From Saccharofermentans sp. (GTDB lineage Bacteria; Bacillota; Clostridia; Saccharofermentanales; Saccharofermentanaceae): a stretch of 64,000 nucleotides of DNA. The stretch lies in the NCBI GenBank assembly GCA_024691325.1, contig JAILNR010000019.1:1-64000 (forward strand). The letters are read 5' to 3'. The translations under genes were made by a program, and so were the position numbers. How positions within the stretch are numbered: the stretch's first letter is position 1; every line of letters begins with the position of its first letter. The notes beneath the pieces were generated by a model, which saw only the letters and a list, made by a program, of their open reading frames with translations, had not been told where the DNA came from and ran no database searches. Of the stretch, positions 11,401-21,958 are shown one piece after another.

Positions 11401-12102
11401 GCCGGTCTTAGAATATCTGTTCAGGATACCGGTGTAGGAATCAAGGATGAAGATACTAAGAAGATCTTCAACTCTTTCGAGAACTTTGATGATGTAAACA
11501 CAGCGGCTATCAAGGGAAACGGCTTAGGTCTTGATATCTCATATCAGAATGCACAGCTTATGGGAGGCAAACTTGAGTGTGATTCCGTATGGGGTGAAGG
11601 AACGGAATTCTCGATCACATTAAGTCAGAAAATCGTTGATGGAACACCTGTCGGCGTGTTTGCCGAGGCTAAGGAAGATGCTTATGACAAAGAGTATGTT
11701 CCTAACTTTATAGCCCCGGATGCCAACATTCTTGTTGTTGAGGATAATGCCGCAGACATGCGCATTATAAAGGAACTTTTGAAACCGACGAAGATATTTG
11801 TAACCGGATCAAAGAGCGGTGAGGATGCGATAGACAAACTGCGCACCGGAAGTTATCACATGGTCTTCTTAGACCAGCAGATGCCGGGCCTTAATGGTGA
11901 GCAGACTCTCGAGATCATCAGGCAGACTCACCCTGATCTTCCGGTATATGCGATGATAACGAACTCTTCCGAGGGAGGAGAGGAATACTTCAAGTCTAAG
12001 GGCTTTAACGGTCATCTTATAAAGCCTATTGCACCTGAAGTGCTTGAGAAAGTAATAATGAGCAATCTGCCTGAACAGATGATGCTTAAGCCAAGGGATT
12101 GA
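8494..12102 (+). CDS. Hybrid histidine kinase with Reg_prop beta-propeller sensor, HisKA/HATPase and C-terminal receiver
   Basis: Repeated GLPTS../W.G......G motifs; [33 protein letters not shown] overlap with upstream gene. Confidence 0.9.
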   Translation: MKRFGLKTCITLILLALCISGMSMVSYARSEQTGYDMTGGGYAVTGQIPGVGYSAQLYDATNGLPTSEANCVLAARNGYIWIGGYSGIMRFDGNEFERITSVEGLTSGRAIFEDRQGRIWVATNDNGVVVISGSSSRHYTKADGLPSASIRCFAQDSNGTVYVGTTSGLVWIGSDMNVYPINDDRINHERIINLVSDTNGEVYGVTKNGAVFQVNEGGLIGYYDSGTLGIAKINCIIADPENPGELYIGTSLDTVYHGSFGAGASDLERIDLDGIEDIGCMYYGCGRLWLASGNVIGFLNENNEFVALENIPANDAFEMITSDYQGNIWIASSRYGVMKITSNNFLNYTHVAGIEDQVVNATCINDGLLYIGTDNGLHIINDSDAEVTNNVTSYLEGVRIRDIERDGGGNVWFSTFTENMGLVCLTSGGQIVDFTTDNGLPNNQVRCTSVTSDGDVLVATNDGIAVIRDMQVVRTYGESDGIDNTTILTVSEGDDGTILAGSDGGGMYIISDEEVTELGAVDGLTSEVIMRIRKDEDRGLYWIVTSNSIEYMKDGVITNVSTFPYSNNFEIIPDSNDNLWVLSSQGVYVVSASDVINDSIEDYRLYDVFNGLTSVPVSHCHSCLDEEGNLFIAGQSGVSRVNIDHYYSGDTQIMTGVRGVYWNDEPVEPDENGMYVIPAGKGRLQIIPSVMDYTLTNPTVHVYLEGTRDPGFTTSQSRLSSLEYTDIAYGDYTLHIQILDMSSGNVISDTTYKIQKTPEFLELWSVRIFIAFLVIATAGIIVWRVMTSTVVRKQYIELQAARDEAQKANQAKSGFLANMSHEIRTPINTIVGMDEMILREQLNEDDPKQFVNTVKKHARDIKHASESLLALVNDLLDISRIETGQMSLNETEYYPEDLLRQAIAITRSRAEEKRLFFDVDVDPELPSKLYGDGGKIEQMINNLLTNAVDFTEEGGVRLIIRVLEKTDVSAGLRISVQDTGVGIKDEDTKKIFNSFENFDDVNTAAIKGNGLGLDISYQNAQLMGGKLECDSVWGEGTEFSITLSQKIVDGTPVGVFAEAKEDAYDKEYVPNFIAPDANILVVEDNAADMRIIKELLKPTKIFVTGSKSGEDAIDKLRTGSYHMVFLDQQMPGLNGEQTLEIIRQTHPDLPVYAMITNSSEGGEEYFKSKGFNGHLIKPIAPEVLEKVIMSNLPEQMMLKPRD

Positions 12103-12106
12103 TTTT

Positions 12107-14524
12107 ATGATCGAATTAATTAGGACATATCAGACTTATATAATGCTCTGCTTCTTCGGCATCTGTATGATGCTTGCTGTCCTGGCGGGTATCTCGAAGA
12201 CAATGTCGACCAGAAGAAAGTTCGCGCTGATTTATATTGAGATCAGTGCCGGTCTCGTTCAGTTCTTTGACAGGCTGTCGTATGTATATATCGGGAACCT
12301 GAGTGACCAGGGCATCTGGATGATGAAGTTTACTATGTTCAATGTGTTCCTGCTTGTTATCCTGTTCCTGCAGGCCGTTAATCTCTATGTAACAGATCTT
12401 GCTTTGAATGAGATGGGACTTGAGAAGGTGCCTGTAAGGATACGTGTATCGAGTTTTCTCGTATTTGCAGGAATAATCTTAATAGTACTGTCTCAGTTCA
12501 ACGGTCTTTACTACTATATTGATGAACTTAATCAGTATCACAGGGGACCGGGATTTGTATTCTCATACATAGTGCCGTTTGTTATCATTGCGCTTCAGAC
12601 ATCTTTGCTTGTGAACTACGGCAGGAATCTGAAAGTGTCTTTACGCGTCTCTATGTTCCTGTTCATAGCGATCCCGATCATAGCTTCAGTCATTCAGTTC
12701 TATACTGACGGAGTCTCTTTTATCAATATCGCAATGGGTATATCTGCGATAATCCTTTACATCTTTGCCATTAAGGATCAGAACGACAGGATTGATACGG
12801 AGAAGAGACAGAAACTCTATGCAGTCGAGACAGAGAGAGCCAGGATCATGCACGGCTTTGATGAGGCTGCGGTAGCCATAGCGAGTGCGGTCGATGCAAG
12901 AGATGAATACACAAGAGGTCATTCGGTAAGAGTAGCTAAGTATGCGCGTATCATAGCGGAAAGAGCGGGCCTTGATGAACAGACATGTCACGAGGTTTAT
13001 TACGCTGCACTGCTTCATGATATTGGTAAACTCACTATTCCGGAAAATATAGTCCGGAAGAGCGGAGATGAGTCATCAGAGTCCGATAAGGAAGTTTTCC
13101 GCCAGCACACCGTGAACGGTTCTCAGATAATGTCGACTATAACGGATTACCCCTATCTTCCTTATGCCGCAAAGTCTCATCACGAGAATTACGATGGCAC
13201 GGGTTATCCTGACGGGCTTATGGGAGAGCATATCCATCTTTATGCCCGTATAGTTAAAGTTGCTGATGTTTATGATTCGATGACTTCCCACAAGAAGAAC
13301 AGAGATCCTTATTCGCAGGGCAAGGTAAGAGAGAAATTTATAAGCGGTTCGAACAAATTGTTTGATCCCAGGTTTGCGGCGATCATGGTAGAGATGATCG
13401 ATGAGGATACTGATTATAAGATGCGTGAGATCGAAGGCGATGTCATTAATGAAGTGGAACATTCTTCGTACGATCTTACAGAGACAAATGAGATGAGATT
13501 TGGTGAGTATAAGGATACCGTAAGTGACGGACTGCAGATTACTAATGAGATCATGAAGATATCCTTTACAAGTGTGGTCGCGGATAATGCCGTTCCCAAG
13601 AATTCTCTTCCTTCACTGATCGTATTCGATTCATTTGATGGAACAGTACACACGGACGAGAGAAAGATTAGAAACCTCCACTACCTGGAGTTTGGTGAGG
13701 TGTGGGTTGACGGTAACTATATAAGCACCAAAGCCCGTAATATGAAGGTCTGTATAAAGAACAATGAAGGTGTTACCTTAGATCTTGAGAAGCCCGTTCA
13801 TTACGAGGTCACTGCCGTAAGGTTCAAAGATCATGTAAGAATAAATATCTCCTGCCCGGATAAGACTATCGAGACAACGATAGCCCTTCCCGAATCGGCC
13901 CGTAATGTTTATTTTGCTCTTGCAGGTGAGCACTGTCTTGTCACCAACATTCAGGTGGAGAATACCGGCGAATTGATTGATGAGAAGTATATACCGAGAA
14001 TATGCAGAGCTGTCGATATCATTAACCTCGAAGACGGGGATATTCCGAATGTTCAGATAGATGAATACCGCTCACTGACGACACAGAGCGTTCAAGTAAA
14101 TGACGGTATGAGATTGCTGTTCCACGCGAAGTCTTTGCCGGAATACGATCAGGTATCCTGCTGCCCGTACATTCTTCTTTATTCTTCCGATGACGGAAAG
14201 CCGGATGGTAAGAACTATAAGGAATATGCATGTATCAGACTCGATGGTGACGATGTTACCAAGGTGCCGGAACAGCGCAAGCTTAATGATTTGTCTGTTC
14301 AGCGTAGGAATGACTTTATCGGCTGGGATGCATGGAAGCAGTACAACCGGAAAGGCTATGAGTGTGAGGTCTCGTTCAGGAGAAGAAGAAATACGATAAT
14401 GTTTACGACTGAGAATGCAGGTGTAAGCATCAAGTGTATTACGCCGGTTCCGAAGGAGAAGGAAGTCCTTGTTGCATTGACAGGTGACAGATGCGCTCTG
14501 ATGGATATCCGGTCGATAGACTAG
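12107..14524 (+). CDS. Multi-TM HD-GYP protein with ~300 aa uncharacterised C-terminal extension
   Basis: AALLHDIGKLTIPE, HHENYDGTGYPDG, VADVYDSMTS motifs. Confidence 0.87.
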   Translation: MIELIRTYQTYIMLCFFGICMMLAVLAGISKTMSTRRKFALIYIEISAGLVQFFDRLSYVYIGNLSDQGIWMMKFTMFNVFLLVILFLQAVNLYVTDLALNEMGLEKVPVRIRVSSFLVFAGIILIVLSQFNGLYYYIDELNQYHRGPGFVFSYIVPFVIIALQTSLLVNYGRNLKVSLRVSMFLFIAIPIIASVIQFYTDGVSFINIAMGISAIILYIFAIKDQNDRIDTEKRQKLYAVETERARIMHGFDEAAVAIASAVDARDEYTRGHSVRVAKYARIIAERAGLDEQTCHEVYYAALLHDIGKLTIPENIVRKSGDESSESDKEVFRQHTVNGSQIMSTITDYPYLPYAAKSHHENYDGTGYPDGLMGEHIHLYARIVKVADVYDSMTSHKKNRDPYSQGKVREKFISGSNKLFDPRFAAIMVEMIDEDTDYKMREIEGDVINEVEHSSYDLTETNEMRFGEYKDTVSDGLQITNEIMKISFTSVVADNAVPKNSLPSLIVFDSFDGTVHTDERKIRNLHYLEFGEVWVDGNYISTKARNMKVCIKNNEGVTLDLEKPVHYEVTAVRFKDHVRINISCPDKTIETTIALPESARNVYFALAGEHCLVTNIQVENTGELIDEKYIPRICRAVDIINLEDGDIPNVQIDEYRSLTTQSVQVNDGMRLLFHAKSLPEYDQVSCCPYILLYSSDDGKPDGKNYKEYACIRLDGDDVTKVPEQRKLNDLSVQRRNDFIGWDAWKQYNRKGYECEVSFRRRRNTIMFTTENAGVSIKCITPVPKEKEVLVALTGDRCALMDIRSID

Positions 14525-14605
14525 ACATGATGTGATTTTTTTGCTTCTTACCAATGTAACGGATGCAGTAATTGCGGTTACTGTGAAGGTTGGAAAGAGC
14601 AGTAA

Positions 14606-15127
14606 TTATTTTCCCTCGTATGAAAGAACGGACGCGACATCGTAGTTAAGTCTCGCACGTGCGTTGAATCCGCGAAGCTCAACCAAAGCGACGACTTTAA
14701 CGACTTGTCCGCCTAACTTCTCGACGAGTTTTCCCGCTGCCTCAAGAGTTCCTCCTGTAGCGATGAGATCGTCAAGAAGGACAACTCTGTCTCCGGGGTT
14801 TATCGAGTGCTTATGGATCTCGATAGTTGCATTTCCGTATTCAAGGCCGTAATCCTGCGATATCGTCTCACGGGGAAGCTTGCCCTTCTTACGGACAAGT
14901 ACCATGGGTTTTTCCATCTCATATGCAATAGGTGCGCCGAAGATAAAACCTCTTGATTCCAAGGTAACAAGTTTATCGAATTCAACGTTTGACAGAAGTT
15001 CCATAAACTCATTGATTGAGAGCCTGAATCCGTCCACGTTCTCGATTACAGATGTTATGTCACGGAATAAGACTCCCTTCTCCGGAAAGTCGGGGATTGT
15101 GGTTATGTAGTCTTCAAGCTTTTTCAT
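14606..15127 (-). CDS. apt: Adenine phosphoribosyltransferase
   Basis: FPEKGVLFRDIT; VVLLDDLIATGGTLEA PRPP loop. Confidence 0.95.
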   Translation of the reverse strand: MKKLEDYITTIPDFPEKGVLFRDITSVIENVDGFRLSINEFMELLSNVEFDKLVTLESRGFIFGAPIAYEMEKPMVLVRKKGKLPRETISQDYGLEYGNATIEIHKHSINPGDRVVLLDDLIATGGTLEAAGKLVEKLGGQVVKVVALVELRGFNARARLNYDVASVLSYEGK

Positions 15128-15205
15128 GCTGTGTCTCCCGATTGCGTTATCAATAGATATGATAACAGAACATAAGCGTATTATTCAGACCGATTCTTTG
15201 TTTTG

Positions 15206-15234
15206 TTGACAACACTAAGTGGTGATGTTATAGT
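15206..15234 (+). promoter_or_regulatory. Predicted sigmaA promoter TTGACA-N17-TATAGT
   Basis: -35 at 15206-15211, -10 at 15229-15234, upstream of 15285 CDS. Confidence 0.65.
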
Positions 15235-15284
15235 TACTGCGATAGTCGTAGTACGACAATCGTGGTTATTAGGGGGATGTTATT

Positions 15285-16847
15285 ATGCAAATGGGGTTTT
15301 CATATGTTGGCCTTATTATGCTCCTTATGCTTTTTATTCCTAATTTTATCTGGACTAAGAATCAGCCTAAGGACTATGACAAATATGCAGCAAAAGAGAA
15401 TAAGATACTTCTCGCGTTCGAACGCGCCGGCCAGTTCATAGTAACGCCATGTGCACTTCTGTTCTCTTCGTTTAACCCGCACGGCTGGAACTTCTGGTGC
15501 GCCGTTTTGATACTCGCGATCCTTAATCTCGTTGTATACGACATCGCGTGGGTAAGATATTTTAAGTCAGAGAAAACGATGGAGGATTTCTACAGAGGTT
15601 TTCTCGGCATGCCTTTGGCACTGGCAACATACCCTGTTATCGCGTTCTACCTGTTAGGTGTCTTCGGCGGCAACATCATCATGATATTGGGCTCCGTTAT
15701 CCTAGGCATCGGACACATCGGGATTCATGCTCAGCATGCTCGTCAAGTTTACGGCAGGAAGCCGAAGAAGAAGCTTATCGTCCGCATCTTAAAGTGGACC
15801 GGTATTGTTGTACTTGTACTTGTTCTGATCACATTGAATATATTCATAGCGGGCAGATGCTTCAGGCAGGTTAAGCGTTACTTCGCTTACAGGAATGGCG
15901 TGAATGAGCAGATCTATGTTCAGCTTAACGATCAGGAAGAATACATAGTTATAAGCGGTAAGAGTGAGGACAATCCGGTCATCATCTCTTTGCACGGAGG
16001 CCCGGGCGCAACTACCACTTTTATTGATTACTGCTGGCAGGATTATCTTACTGATGACTATACGGTCGTTTCATGGGATGAAAGAGGCTGCGGACGCTCG
16101 TATTACAGGAATGCTGATGTTGATCCTGATAACTCCACATTGTCCTTCGAGCAGCAGCTTGAAGATCTTGATGCTCTGGTTGACTACTGCTTAGAAAGAT
16201 TCGGCCAGGATCAGGTAATTATCATAGGTCACTCTTACGGCTCGATGCTTGGAAGTGAATATGTATTCGCACATCCGGAGAAAGTCAGCGAATATATAGG
16301 TGTAGGCCAGTGCGTCAATGAAGTTGATTATTATGGTGAGGTCTATTCTTATCAGGATGCATTAAGGATAGCGAATGAGAACGGTGATGATACGACAGAG
16401 ATGGAAGCCGCATTTGATACGTTTATGGAGGATATGTCATTAGCTAATCTTATGGCTTTAAGAAATCTTGTAGATCCGTATCATCCCCAGACTGATACCA
16501 CGGATATTTCCACTTATGCAGGTCTGGCTTCTCCCATTGCCGGAGTTGATGACATAAGATGGTATTTACTGGAGATTTCCACTTTGACGGGCAACAGCCG
16601 ATTTGAAGAATTGATGGGTTCACTCGATGAAGAACTCGAGAAGTTTATGTTGGAAGACAACTATCAGATGCCGGTATTGTTTATATCTGGCGACTGTGAC
16701 TGGATTTGTCCGTACGGTCTGGTGGAAGAGTTTGCTGACAGTCATGGATATGAATATGCGGCCATGGAAGGCTGCGGACACTCGCCTCAGGGCCAGCATC
16801 CTGATCAGTTCGCAGACATCATAAGAAATTTCCTGGCAGAACAGTAA
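15285..16847 (+). CDS. Membrane domain fused to alpha/beta hydrolase (S33/prolyl aminopeptidase-like)
   Basis: N-terminal TM helices; HGGPGATTTF, GHSYGS nucleophile elbow, GCGHSP. Confidence 0.82.
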   Translation: MQMGFSYVGLIMLLMLFIPNFIWTKNQPKDYDKYAAKENKILLAFERAGQFIVTPCALLFSSFNPHGWNFWCAVLILAILNLVVYDIAWVRYFKSEKTMEDFYRGFLGMPLALATYPVIAFYLLGVFGGNIIMILGSVILGIGHIGIHAQHARQVYGRKPKKKLIVRILKWTGIVVLVLVLITLNIFIAGRCFRQVKRYFAYRNGVNEQIYVQLNDQEEYIVISGKSEDNPVIISLHGGPGATTTFIDYCWQDYLTDDYTVVSWDERGCGRSYYRNADVDPDNSTLSFEQQLEDLDALVDYCLERFGQDQVIIIGHSYGSMLGSEYVFAHPEKVSEYIGVGQCVNEVDYYGEVYSYQDALRIANENGDDTTEMEAAFDTFMEDMSLANLMALRNLVDPYHPQTDTTDISTYAGLASPIAGVDDIRWYLLEISTLTGNSRFEELMGSLDEELEKFMLEDNYQMPVLFISGDCDWICPYGLVEEFADSHGYEYAAMEGCGHSPQGQHPDQFADIIRNFLAEQ

Positions 16848-16858
16848 GGGTAAAGATA

Positions 16859-17698
16859 ATGGAAAACAAGGATAAGAAAGCACTGATGATTTTCTATGCC
16901 GTCACCATGACGATAAGTATCGCGGTCATGGTGGTTAGCGTGGTACTTAAGTCGACAAATATCATCGGTCTTGCGATGTGGATTCCGGGAATAGTCGGAA
17001 TCATATGCGCCAAGGTGTTCTATCCGAAGCAGCAGGTCCTCGGAATAGCCGTTAAGTTTAAGTTCAAATATGTTCTATACGGCATCCTGATACCTATCCT
17101 GTATCTTGTGCCGTCTTACCTCGTGGCATGGGCTGCTCTTGGGAATAAGAATGCGGACCCGTCTTTGATAATTCAAGCTATAGCAGGCGGGGATGTAAAT
17201 TTCACTTCACCGTGGCTTGCGGCCATCGCTTTATCTCCGGTCGTGTTTGTTGCCGGTGCCATGACAGCGGCAGGAGAAGAGATCGGCTGGAGAGGATTCG
17301 CATATCCTGTGCTTGAGCGGCTCTATGGACCGCGAAAAGCTTGCCTCATCAACTGCTCGATCTGGGCTCTCTGGCACTTCCCTATAATCATCGGAGGCAT
17401 ATACCAGGCTCAGGTTAATCTTGTATACGGTATGATAAGTTTCTTCATAATGGTCCTTCTTATCGGAACGATCTTCTGCTGGACAAGAAGTGTGAGCGGA
17501 AGTGTGATTCCCGCCATTCTTCTGCATTCAGTTCATAATGCTGTTGATCAGATATATCTTCAGCCTCTTAACTCGAACGAGAAAGTTCCTTACCTTGCCG
17601 GTGAGCAGGGTGTTATCACCATAGTGTTAGCAGCAATAATCCTTGTTGCGGTAATTATCAGCTGGCGTAAAACGGTAAATAAGGGGGCAGCAAATTAA
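16859..17698 (+). CDS. CPBP family intramembrane metalloprotease
   Basis: AGEEIGWRGFAYP and WALWHFP motifs. Confidence 0.87.
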   Translation: MENKDKKALMIFYAVTMTISIAVMVVSVVLKSTNIIGLAMWIPGIVGIICAKVFYPKQQVLGIAVKFKFKYVLYGILIPILYLVPSYLVAWAALGNKNADPSLIIQAIAGGDVNFTSPWLAAIALSPVVFVAGAMTAAGEEIGWRGFAYPVLERLYGPRKACLINCSIWALWHFPIIIGGIYQAQVNLVYGMISFFIMVLLIGTIFCWTRSVSGSVIPAILLHSVHNAVDQIYLQPLNSNEKVPYLAGEQGVITIVLAAIILVAVIISWRKTVNKGAAN

Positions 17699-19887
17699 TG
17701 ATCAAGAATTTCTTTAAGAAAGTATGGGGAGGCATCAAGAAGCCGTTCGGGTTTATCAAGCGCAAATCAGAGCCCGCCCGGGAGTTCATGAAGTCGGGCC
17801 GCACAGGAGCTATCATCATGGAAGTCCTTCTGGCTTCCCAATGCTTAACGTGGATTATAAGTTCTTATACTTACGACAAGTATCCGTGGATACTGATGTT
17901 CATCATCTCATGCGCGATGTGGGTAATCATCGCGGAGCTTATGAGCCTTCTCATAAAGCTCGTATTTGCAGGCGGTAAAAGATGCAGGACATACTTTATC
18001 ATCGCTCTTTTCTCAGGAACACTGAATAATGTCTTAGTAAATCAGGGAGAGTCCATTCCCGGCGCTATCCTTATGACATTCGCACTTGCACTCGCGGCAG
18101 ATGTATTAGGCAGGATCATCTGGGCGTTCGTAAAGACAAAAAGATACAAGCAGGTATTCGCCTATATCGCCATCGCACTTTGTGCGGCATACTTAGGCTT
18201 TTATGCATACTTCTACCACACAGATAGATTCGGCGACAGCAGGGTGGAGTTCTATAATTCGTTTGCTCCTGAGCAGAGGGCTCAGGTCCAGGGCTTCGAT
18301 ACATATCTTCAGAATGGAAACTTCGAAGTTGTATCTCTTTCCTATGGCCCGGATGAGTCAGATGATATAACAACAGATACGATCGACTTTACCGTGTATG
18401 ATTCTGTTAATGACAGAAGCGGTTTTTCCGCATTCCAGGATATGTTTAACGATTATGACTTCTCGGCTGTTCCCGTCAAAGGTCAGATCTGGTACCCTCA
18501 GGGACAGACGAACTGCCCCGTGTTCTTCATGGTTCACGGCAACCACGATTCATACGTGCCTTCATACTTAGGCTACGAATACTTGGGCGAATATCTCGCG
18601 AGCAACGGCTATGTAGTCGTCTCGGTCGATGAGAATATAATCAACGGTACTGATGAGGGCAATGACAAAAGAGCGATACTTCTTCTCGAGAATATGAAGA
18701 CCATCTTAGGATTAAGTGAGGAAGGCGGCAATCAGTTAAGCGGGCTTATTGATCCCGACCGGATTGCTATCGGAGGACATTCCAGAGGTGGTGAGATGGT
18801 CGCGACTGCATATCTGTTCAACGATCTTGACGCTTATCCCGAGGACGGCAATGTAGAATTTGACTATCACTTCAACATCACATCGATAGTCGCCATAGCT
18901 CCGGTAGTCGATCAGTACAGACCGCTTGATTACTCAGTTGAGATCGAGAACGTAAACTATCTTCTTATCCACGGCTCGAACGATCAGGACGTCAGCTCGA
19001 TGATGGGCGAGAAGCAGTATAACAACATCACTTTCACAGAGGATGCGGATGAATTCTACTTCAAGTCTTCCGTCTATATCCTTGGTGCGAACCACGGCCA
19101 GTTCAACAGCCTCTGGGGACGCTACGATATAGGAGACACGGGCCCTTACGGATTCCTTAACACCAACAACTTCCTTGATGAGCACGACCAGAAGGTCATC
19201 GCGATGGCTTATATAAGGTCCTTCCTCGATACGACTCTTGGGATCGACGGCACGTACAGCTCACTGATGTATGACATCGACAGCTATAGGTCATATCTGC
19301 CTGAGACGGTCTATGTCACGAACTACGAGGATTCAAATTCTGAATCAATAATAGATTTTAATAACACAGTAGATATCACCGGCGGTGACGGAACAGAAGT
19401 TAGTGTGGAAGGCGCTTCGACATGGACATATGAGCCTTACTCAAGAGGCTTCACGAATGAGGGCGAGAACTACGTGCTCTCGCTGGAGTGGGAAGAGGAG
19501 TCTTCACCTCAAGTGCAGGTGCTTTTCGACGAGATTGATATCTCGGAAGGAGATATAAGCTTTGCTATCGCAGACACGTGCGAGGACACCGAGGATATCG
19601 CGGAGGACTTTGGTTACACAGTCACTTTGACGGATGCTGAAGGCAACACGGTAAGTGTTGACAGTCCTGTGTTTGTGTATCACACACTTGCGGTTCAGCT
19701 TTATAAGCAGGATGTTCTATTCGGAAACTACGAGTACAAGCCGCAGCTTCAGACCGTAACGGTAAGTGCGGAAGACTTTCCGGATGCAGGAGATTTTGAT
19801 TTTGCTCATGTTACTGGAATCATAATAACTACTGACGGTTCGGGCGAAGGATCGATGATAATAGACAATCTGCGTTACAGCGGATAA
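17698..19887 (+). CDS. Multi-TM protein fused to alpha/beta hydrolase with C-terminal beta-sandwich-like domain
   Basis: HGNHDSY, IGGHSRGGEM, GANHGQF; C-terminal GSMIIDNLRY. Confidence 0.75.
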   Translation: MIKNFFKKVWGGIKKPFGFIKRKSEPAREFMKSGRTGAIIMEVLLASQCLTWIISSYTYDKYPWILMFIISCAMWVIIAELMSLLIKLVFAGGKRCRTYFIIALFSGTLNNVLVNQGESIPGAILMTFALALAADVLGRIIWAFVKTKRYKQVFAYIAIALCAAYLGFYAYFYHTDRFGDSRVEFYNSFAPEQRAQVQGFDTYLQNGNFEVVSLSYGPDESDDITTDTIDFTVYDSVNDRSGFSAFQDMFNDYDFSAVPVKGQIWYPQGQTNCPVFFMVHGNHDSYVPSYLGYEYLGEYLASNGYVVVSVDENIINGTDEGNDKRAILLLENMKTILGLSEEGGNQLSGLIDPDRIAIGGHSRGGEMVATAYLFNDLDAYPEDGNVEFDYHFNITSIVAIAPVVDQYRPLDYSVEIENVNYLLIHGSNDQDVSSMMGEKQYNNITFTEDADEFYFKSSVYILGANHGQFNSLWGRYDIGDTGPYGFLNTNNFLDEHDQKVIAMAYIRSFLDTTLGIDGTYSSLMYDIDSYRSYLPETVYVTNYEDSNSESIIDFNNTVDITGGDGTEVSVEGASTWTYEPYSRGFTNEGENYVLSLEWEEESSPQVQVLFDEIDISEGDISFAIADTCEDTEDIAEDFGYTVTLTDAEGNTVSVDSPVFVYHTLAVQLYKQDVLFGNYEYKPQLQTVTVSAEDFPDAGDFDFAHVTGIIITTDGSGEGSMIIDNLRYSG

Positions 19888-19955
19888 TCTCTCCCGATAT
19901 TAGTTAATCGTGATATAATCAAGTATGGTTTAGGGATCATAGGGGAGGGGATTAT

Positions 19956-20510
19956 ATGTCATTTTTCAACGAGTTAAGCGAGACCGTTAACAGCATGCTT
20001 CAGGAACTTCAAGATGCCCGCGAAAGATATGCCGAGTACAGAAGTGTTGATATTCATAAGCTGGAAGGTTTTCATGAGCCTGATAACGAATCACAAAAGC
20101 AGATAGCAAAGAAAGCGGCCAAAAGCGGAATGCCGATAATCATCATCGTAGGCGTGGTCTTTGTTCTGGCCGGAATATACGGATTCCTTCAAGGTGAATC
20201 GTCGGGTAAAGCTTTTTTTATCGTTTTTGCTGTCCTGGGTTTAATCATTGTGGGCTTTGCTCTGTTCACCGGATTTAGCAAGGTCGAGGTTATGGAAGGC
20301 GGTAAAGCTGCATTTAAGCAGATGCGAAGCTCGGGATCAGGGAAAAGCAGAAGCACCAAGTATTATGTTGCGGTGTACTTTGATCATCCCGAGAAGATCA
20401 TTGTCCCTAACATGCAGACTACAAGAGCCGAGTATTTCGATATTGTCGAAGGTACCCCGATTCTTATCGTTAAGAAGGGGATACTGTTTTTTGCCCGCAT
20501 AGACAAATAA
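19956..20510 (+). CDS. Small membrane protein of unknown function
   Basis: Good ORF with aggggaggg upstream; two TM segments. Confidence 0.7.
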   Translation: MSFFNELSETVNSMLQELQDARERYAEYRSVDIHKLEGFHEPDNESQKQIAKKAAKSGMPIIIIVGVVFVLAGIYGFLQGESSGKAFFIVFAVLGLIIVGFALFTGFSKVEVMEGGKAAFKQMRSSGSGKSRSTKYYVAVYFDHPEKIIVPNMQTTRAEYFDIVEGTPILIVKKGILFFARIDK

Positions 20511-20563
20511 TTCGTGGTACAATATACCCCGTTGTGCACGAGAGGCAATTGGGGGTGTATTAA

Positions 20564-21958
20564 TTGGAAAACCGTGAAAGAGGTTCCTTTAAGGGTTCGA
20601 TAGGTTTTGTTCTGGCAGCAGCAGGAAGTGCTGTCGGACTTGGTAATATCTGGAGATTTCCATATTTGGCAGCAAGAGACGGCGGAGGTCTGTTTCTTGC
20701 TGTTTATATTTTCCTTGCTTTGACCTTTGGATTTACACTCCTTATCACTGAAGTCACTATCGGCAGAAAGACCAAGCAAAGCCCTCTGACAGCTTATAAG
20801 CAATTGTCTAAGAAGTGGCGCTGGCTTGGTGTATTATCCTGCCTTGTTCCTTTCCTGATACTTCCTTACTACTGTGCTATCGGAGGCTGGGTCCTTAAGT
20901 ATTTTGTTTCCTTTGCTCTCGGTAACAGTGAAGAGGCTGCAGCAGACGGATACTTTACTACCTTCATAACAGGTAAGTATGAGCCGGTTCTTTATATGGC
21001 CCTCTTTCTTGTCATCTGCTCAATCGTAGTCTTTAAGGGAGTCGGTAACGGGATAGAGAGATCATCAAAGATTATGATGCCTATTCTTCTGGTGCTTGTA
21101 ATTGGAATCGCAATCTATTCTCTTACGATAAGCAGTACTAATGAGGCCGGTAAGGTTGTTAATGGTATTGACGGATTAAAGGTATATGTCATTCCTAATT
21201 TTGATGGTGTCGGTTTAAAAGAATTCTTTTATGTAGTAATGGATGCACTCGGTCAGTTGTTCTTCAGCTTAAGTGTATCCATGGGTATTCTTATCGCATA
21301 TGGTTCTTATATGCCGGATAAAGTTAATCTTGTTAAGTCTGTAAATCAGATTGAGTTCTTCGATACGCTGGTTGCTTTTCTTGCAGGTGTAATGGTAGTT
21401 CCCGCTGTGTATGTATTCATGGGCACTGATGGAATGGCAACGGGACCTTCCCTGATGTTCGTCTCTCTCCCTAAGGTATTCAATGCCATGGGTGTAGTAG
21501 GAGATGCAGTAGGAACTGTTTTCTTCGCGATGGTATTTTTCGCTGCGGTAACAAGTGCTGTTTCCATTCTTGAGGCTATCGTGTCGAGTTTTATCGATGG
21601 CTTCGGGTTAACAAGGAGAAAAGCCACTATCATGGAATCTGTGATAGGACTTGTGATAGGTCTGTTTGTCTGCTTAGGTTACAGTGTCCTCTACTTCGAG
21701 GCAAAGCTTCCTAACGGAAAAACAGGACAGCTTCTCGATATCTTTGATTACATAACGAACAATCTGTTTATGCCTGTTATCTCTATTGCCACATGTATCC
21801 TGATTGGCTGGATACTAAAGCCAAAGTTTATCATCGATGAGGCTACCAAGAATGGCGAGAAATTCCAAAGAAAAGGGCTATATACCGTTATGATCCGGTT
21901 TATAGCCCCTGCATTCCTGATTATCCTGTTGCTGATGTCCACAGGCATTGTTAAGTGA
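20564..21958 (+). CDS. Sodium-dependent transporter, SNF/NSS family (TTG start)
   Basis: GFVLAAAGSAVGLGNIWRFPYLAARDGGG signature. Confidence 0.95.
   Translation: MENRERGSFKGSIGFVLAAAGSAVGLGNIWRFPYLAARDGGGLFLAVYIFLALTFGFTLLITEVTIGRKTKQSPLTAYKQLSKKWRWLGVLSCLVPFLILPYYCAIGGWVLKYFVSFALGNSEEAAADGYFTTFITGKYEPVLYMALFLVICSIVVFKGVGNGIERSSKIMMPILLVLVIGIAIYSLTISSTNEAGKVVNGIDGLKVYVIPNFDGVGLKEFFYVVMDALGQLFFSLSVSMGILIAYGSYMPDKVNLVKSVNQIEFFDTLVAFLAGVMVVPAVYVFMGTDGMATGPSLMFVSLPKVFNAMGVVGDAVGTVFFAMVFFAAVTSAVSILEAIVSSFIDGFGLTRRKATIMESVIGLVIGLFVCLGYSVLYFEAKLPNGKTGQLLDIFDYITNNLFMPVISIATCILIGWILKPKFIIDEATKNGEKFQRKGLYTVMIRFIAPAFLIILLLMSTGIVK

Noticed and set aside
14566-14583. CAGTAA-TTACTG hairpin between convergent genes as a bidirectional terminator
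   Set aside because: Short AT-rich stem without adjacent U-tract; too weak to call
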